Source of the DNA: a virus
Strand: one strand, 5' to 3'
Length of the DNA: 41,567 bases
Virus record (IMG/VR): IMGVR_UViG_3300013306_000779
Location: 1-41,567 of that record
Positions 6,295 through 13,547 of the stretch are shown one piece after another. Made by a program: the position numbers and the translations under genes. The first letter of the stretch is position 1, and every line of letters starts with the position of its first letter. The notes below the pieces were generated by a model. The model did not search any database and was not told where the DNA came from. It saw only the letters and a list, made by a program, of their open reading frames with translations.

Positions 6295-6803
6295 GCCCCT
6301 TTACGACGATCTTGTTCGACGATACCGAGCAATTCTGCAAGCAGGCCCGTCTTCAGTGACGCGCCTTCAGCTGCCGCTCTGTTTCGAAGATGCTCGGCAA
6401 AGGACGTCGCTGCGGCTGGTATATTCGCGGCCAGCGCAGTGATCAAGCTAGCCGCGACCATGCCCAATTCATCGGCGGTCGGCTCAGCTTGATCGCGTAC
6501 TCGACCTGGCGCCTGCGGAGAAATTTCGTAGGCTCCAATTCCGGGTGCGAATGATGGCCCTTTGCCTTTTCCCCAATAAAGCCACTCGAAGCTCAAATCC
6601 CAGATTGTGCACATGCGTTGGGCTTTGCGCGTCGATGGAAGGTGATTGCCGGACAACCAAGCCGAGACGGTTGGCGGCTTAACGCCGAAAAGCTTCGCGA
6701 GCCTCTCTTGGCCACCGCGATCAGCGAAACCCTTTGCAGTCAGCACCTTGCGTAGACGTGCAGCAAATTCGCCAGCGTCCGGTAGCTCGTCTTTGGTAGG
6801 CAT
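6282..6803 (-). CDS. CI-type phage repressor, HTH XRE, no S24 peptidase domain
   Basis: A 173-residue protein with an XRE/lambda-repressor-like helix-turn-helix at about residues 14-68 (QERLAKLFGVKPPTVSAWLSG) and a WLYWGKG segment common after this domain in phage repressors. The C-terminal 95 residues are helical and alanine-rich. They show no Ala-Gly cleavage site or Ser-Lys dyad of the LexA/CI peptidase, so RecA-triggered self-cleavage is not expected. It faces the Cro-like gene across a 75-bp region with two operators, the classical immunity layout. AGGA precedes ATG 6803. It should repress both operator-bearing promoters and may control its own. How induction occurs is unclear: an antirepressor or another route would be needed. 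Confidence 0.85.
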   Translation of the reverse strand: MPTKDELPDAGEFAARLRKVLTAKGFADRGGQERLAKLFGVKPPTVSAWLSGNHLPSTRKAQRMCTIWDLSFEWLYWGKGKGPSFAPGIGAYEISPQAPGRVRDQAEPTADELGMVAASLITALAANIPAAATSFAEHLRNRAAAEGASLKTGLLAELLGIVEQDRRKGAKAS

Positions 6804-6826
6804 CGCCTAATCCTATCGAAATAAAA

Positions 6827-6870
6827 TTAGGGCCGTCCTATTGACACAAAACTTAGGACGGACCTAACAT
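6827..6870 (+). promoter_or_regulatory. Rightward promoter with two repressor operators
   Basis: -35 TTGACA (6841-6846), an 18-bp spacer, and a -10-like TAACAT (6865-6870). Operators are TTAGG-N5-CCTAT at 6827-6841 and TTAGGACGGACCTAA at 6853-6867, with starts 26 bp apart. The inner operator differs from the inner operator of the leftward promoter by one base, and CCTATTGACA is shared exactly. The predicted start is about 6877, only one or two bases before the Cro-like ATG. Confidence 0.75.
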
Positions 6871-6878
6871 GCGCGGCC

Positions 6879-7094
6879 ATGAGCTACGAAGCCCTCGACC
6901 GAGCTATCGCGAAATTCCCGAGCCAGAAGGCTTTCGCCGATGCGCTTGAGGTGAAATCGCCGTCTGTCTCTGAATGGCGGGCGCGCGAACGCGTGCCTGC
7001 TGAGCGTTGCCGAGACATTGAGAAGCTCACTGGCGTCACTGCCGCCGAGCTTCGTCCTGATCTATTTGGCGACGACGAGGCGAGAGCGGCTTGA
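6879..7094 (+). CDS. Cro/YdaS-type transcription regulator
   Basis: A 71-residue helix-turn-helix protein: QKAFADALEVKSPSVSEW is the HTH, followed by RVPAERCRDIEKLTG and ELRPDLF, the signature of the YdaS/Cro_C1 family. Such proteins oppose the CI repressor at shared operators and open the lytic route. It is the first gene of the rightward transcript. There is no Shine-Dalgarno before ATG 6879, and the predicted transcript begins almost at the ATG, suggesting a leaderless message. No N or Q antiterminator was recognised downstream. Confidence 0.85.
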   Translation: MSYEALDRAIAKFPSQKAFADALEVKSPSVSEWRARERVPAERCRDIEKLTGVTAAELRPDLFGDDEARAA

Positions 7095-7219
7095 AAATGA
7101 AGCGCAAAGAATTGGCCGTTTCTAGCGGCCCTGAAATTATTCGAGGTAGGTTTTCTCCGAGATGGACGGCTGAAATAGCCAAGCATCTGCAGCGAGGCCA
7201 CCACCGCAAGGTCGCCGCG

Positions 7220-7423
7220 CTATTTTCCGAACGACCGCCGCAGCTTCTCCATCGCTTCCTCGACCGGCTTGATCGCCTTCTCGCGCTGCGTGGCGAGGAA
7301 CTTGTCGAGGTTGAATCTGTGGCCGCACTTCGCGCAAATACGGTGCGCCTGCGTGTTACGTGCCGGCTTGAGAAATTCGTCGCTGCCGCACTTATTGCAG
7401 CGAATCGTGATCTTCGTTCCCAT
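7220..7423 (-). CDS. Small zinc-ribbon protein
   Basis: A 67-residue protein with CNKC and CAKC pairs 20 residues apart, a classical zinc ribbon (TIRCNKCGS...RICAKCGHRF), followed by a basic helical tail. GGAG lies about eight bases before ATG 7423. It points against the flanking early genes on the plus strand, and open frames on the plus strand here have no motif. It could bind nucleic acid or be a protein adaptor. No terminator with a T-run was found after it. Confidence 0.6.
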   Translation of the reverse strand: MGTKITIRCNKCGSDEFLKPARNTQAHRICAKCGHRFNLDKFLATQREKAIKPVEEAMEKLRRSFGK

Positions 7424-7599
7424 CGCGGATCTCCGGTATGTGGATGACGTTGCACTCGGAAGTATACCGGCCGATCCGCGGCCAATTCACGACGGTAGAT
7501 CGCAGGGCCTTGCCGTACTTTGGCCGCCGAGCTTGGGCCGTCTTTTTCTCCCCGTTGCCTGCTCATGCGGGCATTCCATCACTTTGCCTGGAGTAGGGC

Positions 7600-8223
7600 A
7601 TGTCAATCATTGACCAAGGCGGCATAGGCGCGCTGCCAACGCGATCGAAACTGATCGCACGGCGAACAGAGCAAGCGATCGCGGTCAGCGGATTGAACGT
7701 TCTCAAGTTCGCTTCGCGCGTAGCCGAGAAGTTCATCGCCAAGGTGCCGCAGTTCCAACGTTGCGTACAGTTCTACGAGCCAGGTGCGACGCTGGAAAGC
7801 GCGCTGCATGCGGAGCTGTCTAACGGAAAGCTGGTCGACCGATTCCTGAAAGGTATCGTGAAGTTTCCCGCGGATCTCGAGGAATGCTGGGTGGACTCAT
7901 TGCCCGAGCCGCATCGCAGTGATCTCGTGCGCGAGCTCGCGTGGCGATACGGGTTGCTCGGCGCCAAGCTGCCAGACGCAGCGCATCATGAACATATTGC
8001 GCGCTTGGCTGATGTCCTGGCCGACGCGGGCCGCACGGCCGTCGCACTCGCACCGCTATTCGAGAAGGGCCAGCTGAACGTCGAAGGCGAGAGCGGCCCA
8101 CGCATTGCGCAGTCGATGCTGTCGATCGACAAGTCGATCGGCGATCTGATTGGACTGAGAGAACAGATTGCGGCGCAGATGCGAGGCACCAAGACCAGCA
8201 CGCCATCGAAGCGTAGCCGGTAA
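7600..8223 (+). CDS. Early phage protein, unknown function
   Basis: A 207-residue, mostly helical protein with no recognised motif. GGAG lies before ATG 7600, and its stop overlaps the next start (TAATG), so the two are coupled. The 176 bp before it show no clear promoter. It lies between the immunity region and the primase-helicase, where many temperate phages keep replication-accessory or host-takeover genes. The sequence does not say which. Confidence 0.7.
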   Translation: MSIIDQGGIGALPTRSKLIARRTEQAIAVSGLNVLKFASRVAEKFIAKVPQFQRCVQFYEPGATLESALHAELSNGKLVDRFLKGIVKFPADLEECWVDSLPEPHRSDLVRELAWRYGLLGAKLPDAAHHEHIARLADVLADAGRTAVALAPLFEKGQLNVEGESGPRIAQSMLSIDKSIGDLIGLREQIAAQMRGTKTSTPSKRSR

Positions 8224-8426
8224 TGCCGCCATGGGGTGAGGCAGCCCGCACGCTTGATGCGCTGCGTTGGTTGGCAGATGACTCGCGCAAGCCAACCAGG
8301 CAGCAGCTCGCCGAAGCGGAAGCGATCCTTGCCGAGCCGCCGGCGAACGATCCTCAAGCATCGCTCGCGTTCCCGAATCCCTTCCCCCCTTTGATTGAAA
8401 AAGAAACTCGCGCGCCTCGGCGTTAG
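8223..8426 (+). CDS. Small early protein, unknown function
   Basis: A 67-residue protein with a helical N-terminal half (ALRWLADDSRKPTRQQLAEAEAIL) and a Pro-rich tail. Start and stop of the two genes share TAATG, the best evidence that it is expressed. It ends 72 bp before the terminator that closes this small operon. Confidence 0.6.
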   Translation: MPPWGEAARTLDALRWLADDSRKPTRQQLAEAEAILAEPPANDPQASLAFPNPFPPLIEKETRAPRR

Positions 8427-8497
8427 CGAGTCATCACGATGCGCACAAGTATACAAATAGAAGCAAGCCGGTCAAAAGGTACTCCCGTGCCGCCTTG

Positions 8498-8523
8498 AAC
8501 GCGGGTAAAAAGACCGCGTTTTT
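8498..8523 (+). terminator. Intrinsic terminator
   Basis: AACGCGG (8498-8504) pairs perfectly with CCGCGTT (8514-8520) around a 9-nt loop, and the stem ends in a T5 run (8519-8523). It closes the early pair of genes and separates them from the primase-helicase, which must have its own promoter or depend on antitermination. The interval 8524-8607 has only a weak promoter candidate (TTGAAA at 8540). Confidence 0.65.
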
Positions 8524-8607
8524 GCCGTAGTTAGTGGGGTTGAAAGTTACTGAAATCGGGGAGTTTAGTCGGTCGTTTTCGCCAGCGACGTCGGACATTA
8601 GAACAAG

Positions 8608-11037
8608 ATGATCGCAACGAACTACGACGACGTCCTCGATCAGCTCCGCGCCGCCGGCCTCATCGTCGACCGCATCGAGCTAGATCGCTGGATCCGCGTC
8701 CGCGTCGAAGGCCGCGGCCGTGAGAAATGTGGTTGGTATCGCCTGGTCGAATGGTACTCGCCGTCCGGCGAGACGCTCATCGTCGGCAGCTTTGGCTTTT
8801 GGGAAGGCACCGGCAACAACGCCAGGCGCGTCGAGCTGCCCAAGCGCGACGGCGGCAAGCGCCAGGAGCTGACCGACGACCAGCGCGACGCATTCAAGCG
8901 CCGCCTGGCCGAGGATCGCAAGAAAGCCGACCAGCTCCGCGCCGCCGACGCACGCCGGGCCGCCGATCGCGCCTCGAAGGCCTGGGCGCAATGCGCGCCG
9001 ACCGGCGAATCCGATTACCTCGCACGCAAGGCCGTCCAGGGCTACGGCGTGCGCTACTCGCCGTCGGGTGCGCTCGTCATTCCGATGATCGACACCGCCG
9101 GCAAGCTGCACGGCCTGCAGGTGATCCGATCACGCAAGGTCGCCAAGGCCGATGGCGCGCCAGAGAAACAGTACTGGCCCGCCGGCGTCGTCACGCGCGG
9201 GCATTTTCACCTGATTGGCTCGCCGCAATGGATCCTGCTCATCGCCGAGGGCTACGCAACGGCGGCCACGCTTCACCAGGCCACCGGCTACCCGGTCGCC
9301 GTCGCCTTCGATGCGAACAACCTCGGCCCCGTCGCCACCGCGCTGCGCAAGCGCTACCGCCGCGTGCAGATCCTCATCTGCGCCGACGACGACATCCTGC
9401 GCAAGTGCAAGCATTGCAAGGCGCGCTTCGTCCTGGCGCCCGGCGTGCCGCTGCTCTGCATCGCGTGCGGCAAGGAACACGGCCAGGACAATCCCGGCGT
9501 CAGCGCCGCCAGCACCGCGGCCGTCGAGGTCGGCGGATCCTTCATCGTCCCGCAGTTCCCGGATCCGGCCGCGCGCGCCGCGCTGTTCATCGACAAGGGC
9601 GTCAAGCTCACCGACTTCAACGACCTCTACGCGCTTCCCGAAGGCGGCGGCACGTTCGTCGTGCGCAGCCAGGTCGAGGCCCGCATGCTGGAGCTTGGTA
9701 TGCGCGCTCGATACGAGCTCGCGGCGATCAGCAACGAGAACGGGGCCGGGGGGCGGCAGAGGTTACGGCCAATCGGCACCGTCGACGAGCTCATGCACCG
9801 TTTTGCACTTGTATACGGCCAGGGCGGCGCCGTCTTCGATCGCAACGAGCACCAGCTCGTCTCGCTCAAGGACATGTCCGACGCCTGCGCCTACAAGTAC
9901 CTGCACCGCACCTGGATGGAGTCGGCCGACCGCGCGATCGTGCGCATGGATGAAGTCGGCTTCGATCCCGGCGGCGAAGACGCGAAGATCACCTGCAACC
10001 TATGGGCCGGCTGGCCGACAACGCCGTCGACCGAAGGCAAGTGCGACAAGCTGCTCGATCTGCTGCGCCACATGTGCCGCGGCGAGGATCGCGCAGAGCC
10101 GCTCTATCGCTGGGTGCTGTCCTGGCTCGCCTATCCGCTGCAGCATCCCGGCGCGAAGATGAAGACCACGCTCGTGTTGCACGGTCCGCAGGGCACCGGC
10201 AAGAATCTGTTCTTCGAAGCGATCATGGCCATCTACGGCCCCTACGGCCGCATCATCGACCAGGGCGCGATCGAGGACAAATTCAACGAGTGGGCCAGCC
10301 GCAAGCTATTCCTCATTGCAGACGAAGTCGTCGCCCGATCCGACCTCTACCACATCAAGAACAAGCTCAAGGGCTTCATCACCGGCGAGTGGATCCGGAT
10401 CAACCCGAAGAACATCGCCGCCTACGACGAGCGCAACCACGTCAACATGGTGTTCCTAAGCAACGAGGCCGTGCCTGTCGTGCTCGAGGAAGACGACCGC
10501 CGGCACACCGTCATCTGGACGCCACCGAAGATGTCGCAGAAAGCCTACGACGACGTCCTCGCCGAGCTGCGCGCCGGCGGCGTCGAAGCCTTGCACGATT
10601 TCCTCCTGCACTACGATTGCGGCGAATTCAACCCCGGCACTGCGCCGATCGGCACCGACGCCAAGACTGAACTGATCAACCAATCGCTCGACAGCACAAC
10701 GCGCTTCGTCTACGCCCTGCAGACCGGCGACATCGGCGCCGTCAAGTATCAGCCCGCGCTCGCGACCGAGGTCTACGCGCTCTACAAGTTCTGGTGCGCT
10801 CAGGTCGGCGAGCGCCATGCGCCGCTGCGACGCCTCGAGAACGCGCTCGCGCGCAAGCACGAAGTATACAAATCGCGCAAGCGCTACCTCGACAAGGGCA
10901 TCGCCAAAAACCCGCAGGCCTTTTTCATGTTCACTACCGAGCAGCCGGAAGGCTTCGTCGAGCAGGCCTGGCTCGGCAACTGCGTCGAAGAGTTTCGCGA
11001 CGCGGTCAAGGAATTCCGAGGTACGGCCAGTGACTAG
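8608..11037 (+). CDS. Phage primase-helicase (TOPRIM plus DUF5906-type helicase)
   Basis: An 809-residue replication protein. The TOPRIM domain has glutamate 214 in LIAEGYATA, AFDANN and the triple aspartate at 260-262. It carries an inserted CxxC-x13-CxxC zinc ribbon (Cys 267, 270, 284, 287) just after the aspartates. The C-terminal half is a helicase: Walker A GPQGTGKN (526-533), Walker B LFLIADE (Asp 572, Glu 573), a sensor-like VFLSNE, and EEDDRRH as a likely arginine finger. Homologues prime and unwind DNA for theta-type replication of P4-like and related phages. ATG 8608 has only a weak ribosome site. The stop overlaps the next gene's GTG. No separate replication initiator gene is seen, so the origin may be nearby, perhaps in the repeats at 11319-11598. 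Confidence 0.9.
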   Translation: MIATNYDDVLDQLRAAGLIVDRIELDRWIRVRVEGRGREKCGWYRLVEWYSPSGETLIVGSFGFWEGTGNNARRVELPKRDGGKRQELTDDQRDAFKRRLAEDRKKADQLRAADARRAADRASKAWAQCAPTGESDYLARKAVQGYGVRYSPSGALVIPMIDTAGKLHGLQVIRSRKVAKADGAPEKQYWPAGVVTRGHFHLIGSPQWILLIAEGYATAATLHQATGYPVAVAFDANNLGPVATALRKRYRRVQILICADDDILRKCKHCKARFVLAPGVPLLCIACGKEHGQDNPGVSAASTAAVEVGGSFIVPQFPDPAARAALFIDKGVKLTDFNDLYALPEGGGTFVVRSQVEARMLELGMRARYELAAISNENGAGGRQRLRPIGTVDELMHRFALVYGQGGAVFDRNEHQLVSLKDMSDACAYKYLHRTWMESADRAIVRMDEVGFDPGGEDAKITCNLWAGWPTTPSTEGKCDKLLDLLRHMCRGEDRAEPLYRWVLSWLAYPLQHPGAKMKTTLVLHGPQGTGKNLFFEAIMAIYGPYGRIIDQGAIEDKFNEWASRKLFLIADEVVARSDLYHIKNKLKGFITGEWIRINPKNIAAYDERNHVNMVFLSNEAVPVVLEEDDRRHTVIWTPPKMSQKAYDDVLAELRAGGVEALHDFLLHYDCGEFNPGTAPIGTDAKTELINQSLDSTTRFVYALQTGDIGAVKYQPALATEVYALYKFWCAQVGERHAPLRRLENALARKHEVYKSRKRYLDKGIAKNPQAFFMFTTEQPEGFVEQAWLGNCVEEFRDAVKEFRGTASD

Positions 11038-11317
11038 CGCGCTGAACTTCGTCACGTGCACCGGCCGCGTCGACGCCGTCCCGGCGGATCTGCCGCGCTT
11101 GCACATCCTGATCCCGAAGGGCAGCTATCTCGGCCAGGTCCGCGGCATCGGCTGCCGGCGCTGGCGCACGGTCACCGGGAACTGCCGATCGGCGCAATCC
11201 GCGCTTTCGAGGGCCGTCTCGGCGATGGGCAAGCGCGACAAACGCGCCCGGGCGCTGTTCATCGATAGCTCGCCGTACTACGAACCTCACGTCGCGATGG
11301 AGGCGCACCGCCGATGA
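11030..11317 (+). CDS. Small conserved phage protein downstream of primase
   Basis: A 95-residue protein starting at GTG 11030, inside the end of the primase gene. The open frame extends upstream but is antagonised by the primase frame. It has a compact pattern: TVTGNCRSAQSALSRAV..MGKRDKRARALFIDSSPYY. I associate similar proteins with the position just after phage primases, but no function is known. Basic residues near the centre would allow nucleic-acid binding. After its stop comes the gene-free repeat region. Confidence 0.7.
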   Translation: MTSALNFVTCTGRVDAVPADLPRLHILIPKGSYLGQVRGIGCRRWRTVTGNCRSAQSALSRAVSAMGKRDKRARALFIDSSPYYEPHVAMEAHRR

Positions 11318-11318
11318 C

Positions 11319-11598
11319 GTGCCGGATGTGCCGGATTCAATGGCCAATGTGCCGGATTTCAAAAACTGCCGCAGACCGCACGGCAGCATGGTTTGTGCGG
11401 CTTGTGCCGGAAGTGTCGCGCCCACTAGATGCGCGCGTAGTGATTCCGGCTATCTATCCATCACGCGCACCTTGCGCGCGCACGTACCCCCGCACATCCG
11501 GCACATCCGGCACATCGCATCCAACGTCGCGCCGCGCTTGCGTTTTTCGGCGACTCGCATCCGGCACACAACCCGGCACGTCGTCGCGAACCCGGCAC
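11319..11598 (+). repeat. Opposed blocks of 9-bp repeats in a gene-free stretch (candidate cos/pac or origin)
   Basis: The interval 11318-11669 holds no convincing gene. It has GTGCCGGAT at 11319, 11328 and 11349 and a variant at 11404. It then has the inverted form ATCCGGCAC at 11496, 11505 and 11559, plus AcCCGGCAC variants at 11571 and 11590. Copies at 11319/11328 and at 11496/11505 are head-to-tail with no gap. The stretch lies between replication genes and the small terminase. In lambda this is where cosB repeats recognised by gpNu1 lie. Iterons of a replication origin are the other reading. Open frames through it encode only the low-complexity consequences of the repeats. Confidence 0.65.
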
Positions 11599-11669
11599 AA
11601 ATGGCGTCCGCGCGCGCGCGCGATCGGTTTTTTCCTTTGCTGTCCGAAAAAAAGGGAAGTGGTAGCGCC

Positions 11670-12296
11670 ATGACTTCCCTGCCAGAAACCGCCACGCTGC
11701 GCCAGTTCGCCGACCTGGTGCCCTGCAAGCCGTCCTGGGTCACCCAGCTCAAGGCCGACGATCGCCTCGTTCTCACCGAAGACGGCAAGCGGGTCAGGGT
11801 GCGCGAATCCCTGCAGCGCATCGAGGACACGCGCGACCTCACGCGCGAAGGCGTCACCCGCCGCCACGCCGCCGGCCGCGCCGCCAAGGCCGCGCACGCC
11901 GCGCCGGCGGCCGCCGCTGCGCCGCCGGCAGGCGAGGGCGACGCATCCCCGCCGCCGGCGGCAGAGCCTGACAGCGACGCGCCGGCGCCGGCGAAGGAGT
12001 CTTCCACGTTCCAGCACTGGCGCGAACGCGGCGAGCGCGCGAAGGCCCTCGCCGCCGAGCGCGAGAACGCGATCGCCGAGGGCAAGCTCATGGACGCCGG
12101 CGCCGTCGTCGACGCCGTCAAGTCGCACTACGCCACATTGCGCGCCGGCCTCGAGGGCCTGCCGGATTTCCTCGCCCCGCAGCTCGTCGGCGTGCGCGAA
12201 GAGCCCAAGGTCCGCGCGCTCATCGCCGAAGCCATCGAAAGCAAACTCACCGAACTGTCGCGCGCGTTCGGCGCCGCCGCAAAGGAGCCAGCATGA
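11670..12296 (+). CDS. Terminase small subunit, Nu1-like
   Basis: A 208-residue protein. The N-terminus has a Nu1-type winged HTH (TLRQFADLVPCKPSWVTQL, then VRVRESLQRIEDTRD). An Ala/Pro-rich linker runs from about 75 to 112. A helical C-terminal half (HWRERGERAKALAAERENAI and later) probably contacts the large subunit. Small terminases bind the packaging site and position the motor. ATG 11670 begins the conserved HTH. A 117-residue upstream extension in the same frame is repeat-derived and rejected. It is followed by a gene overlapping by 4 bp and, 2.3 kb on, the GpA-type large subunit. The opposed 9-bp repeats just upstream are candidate binding sites. Confidence 0.75.
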   Translation: MTSLPETATLRQFADLVPCKPSWVTQLKADDRLVLTEDGKRVRVRESLQRIEDTRDLTREGVTRRHAAGRAAKAAHAAPAAAAAPPAGEGDASPPPAAEPDSDAPAPAKESSTFQHWRERGERAKALAAERENAIAEGKLMDAGAVVDAVKSHYATLRAGLEGLPDFLAPQLVGVREEPKVRALIAEAIESKLTELSRAFGAAAKEPA

Positions 12297-12787
12297 ACCA
12301 TATCTCGCGAACGGTAAGCGACCTCGAGGACTATGAAGAGGCCGAACGCATTGCCGCGAAAATCCATGCGCTCGCTGCCGCGAACGTGCGCGCTTTTTTC
12401 CTGCGAAAAATGAGCAGGCTGCTCGGTTTTGCAGAAGCGATGCCGAAGCCAATGAGCCGCCGCAGGCGAGCTGCTCTGGCATTCCTCTATCGGTATCTGC
12501 AGACGTGTATTCGCGGCGCCGAACACATCTATATCGATCAAAGCGTGCAGCGCGCGCGACACGCTTATATCGCCGCGCGCCTTCGCGACACGTTTGAAGC
12601 GCGGCCAATACGCGTTGCAAACATTGTCGCCATCCGCTTCGCGCGCCGCCAGCGTGACGAACTCGATGCATGCCGCATCGGCTGCCAGAACGAATCCCGC
12701 CAGGCCTGCATCAAGCGCCTGGTTAGCGCCGAGCATTCGCACCTGCAGATCCTGCGCACGCTCATGTCGCCGGAGCTGCGGCCATGA
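12293..12787 (+). CDS. Unknown protein with a portal-like N-terminal segment
   Basis: A 164-residue basic protein joined to both neighbours by ATGA overlaps. Residues 9-23 (SDLEDYEEAERIAAKI region) closely match a helix of the portal protein encoded near 18568 (DLKDYEESERIAAKI). About 37 of 45 nt match there, with mostly third-base differences. The remainder is not portal-like and contains an RRRR run and several cysteines and histidines (YLQTCIRGAEH, CRIGCQNE). It may be a chimera that captured a fragment of a related portal gene, or a chance helix match. Local base composition is less GC-rich than its neighbours. No function is assigned. Confidence 0.55.
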   Translation: MNHISRTVSDLEDYEEAERIAAKIHALAAANVRAFFLRKMSRLLGFAEAMPKPMSRRRRAALAFLYRYLQTCIRGAEHIYIDQSVQRARHAYIAARLRDTFEARPIRVANIVAIRFARRQRDELDACRIGCQNESRQACIKRLVSAEHSHLQILRTLMSPELRP

Positions 12788-13029
12788 GCGAGCTCAATCC
12801 GAATCATCCGGTGCTCACGACTATGCACGACCACTGGCACAAGATCGCCGCGATCCTCATGAGCAAGTTCGGCCTCGAGCACGTGGTCATAACCTCGGTT
12901 GATATCGGACGGATGCCGGAAGGCATGTTCATCACAGTGCAGGAACTCGACGACGGCCTGCATCTGAAATTCGTTGACGAGAAAACAGCGATCGCGCTCG
13001 AGCGCCGCGAGGGAGGGCTGCCAACGTGA
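12784..13029 (+). CDS. Small phage protein, unknown function
   Basis: An 81-residue acidic protein overlapping its neighbours by 4 bp at each end (ATGA, GTGA). Pattern: HDHWHKIAAILMSKFGLEHVVIT, a short alternating beta region, then an acidic stretch. Similar small proteins accompany terminase modules. No activity was recognised. Confidence 0.65.
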   Translation: MSELNPNHPVLTTMHDHWHKIAAILMSKFGLEHVVITSVDIGRMPEGMFITVQELDDGLHLKFVDEKTAIALERREGGLPT

Positions 13030-13547
13030 AAAATATACTTCGGTGGATCAGCGATCGCTGGGTCAAGAAAGAACCCTGCGTTTGCCTGACCGATGGCCGT
13101 CCGGTTCCGGAAGACGGATCGCATCGCATCGCAAGGTTATGCCGAAATGGCCAGCATGCGGGCTACGTGGTGCTGTGCGATGAAGAGCGCGCAAAGGGGT
13201 TCGTAAGGCCCGTGCGTATGTCCTACATTCACGTCGGCGTGCGGCCTGAGTTTCCGACGCGTGATCTGACTGCAGAGGAAATCGAGCGCTGCTCCGGTGA
13301 GGACTATATGGCGTTCGAACCGTATCCGCCTGAGCGTGCGCCGGCGATGGGCCGCTATTGGACCGCCGCTCAGCTCAGATCCGGCTGCGGTTCGCTCACG
13401 ACCATGTGCCGCGCGCTCTCCGAAACATATGCTCGTGATCCTGGCTTCTATGGCGCGACGTTTTGCTGCCGCTGCGGCGCGCACTTCCCGGTCGGCGCGG
13501 ATGGCGAGTTCATTTGGGAAGAAGACGGCACGAGAGTCGGGACGTGA
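13026..13547 (+). CDS. Unknown phage protein with C-terminal zinc-ribbon-like motif
   Basis: A 173-residue protein starting at GTG 13026, overlapping the previous stop. It has CVC and C near the N-terminus and ends with FCCRCGAHFPVGADGEFIW, a treble-clef-like terminal module common in small phage proteins. The middle (EERAKGFVRPVRMSYIHVG) looks like a short beta domain. No known family was named. It is coupled to the DUF1643 gene by a GTGA overlap. Confidence 0.65.
   Translation: MKNILRWISDRWVKKEPCVCLTDGRPVPEDGSHRIARLCRNGQHAGYVVLCDEERAKGFVRPVRMSYIHVGVRPEFPTRDLTAEEIERCSGEDYMAFEPYPPERAPAMGRYWTAAQLRSGCGSLTTMCRALSETYARDPGFYGATFCCRCGAHFPVGADGEFIWEEDGTRVGT

Noticed and set aside
7091-7447. Plus-strand open frame after the Cro-like gene
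   Set aside because: No motif, and the minus strand here encodes a clear zinc ribbon with a ribosome site.
9340-9400. Reverse transcriptase because of the aspartate run (ICADDD) in the primase
   Set aside because: It is the TOPRIM triple aspartate with the upstream AEGYATA motif; no other RT motif exists.
11319-11598. CRISPR array for the 9-bp repeats
   Set aside because: Repeats are too short, occur in both orientations and have irregular or no spacers.
11319-11669. 117-residue N-terminal extension of the small terminase, or a separate gene at 11314
   Set aside because: The translated sequence is a by-product of the 9-bp repeats and low complexity. The HTH begins at ATG 11670.
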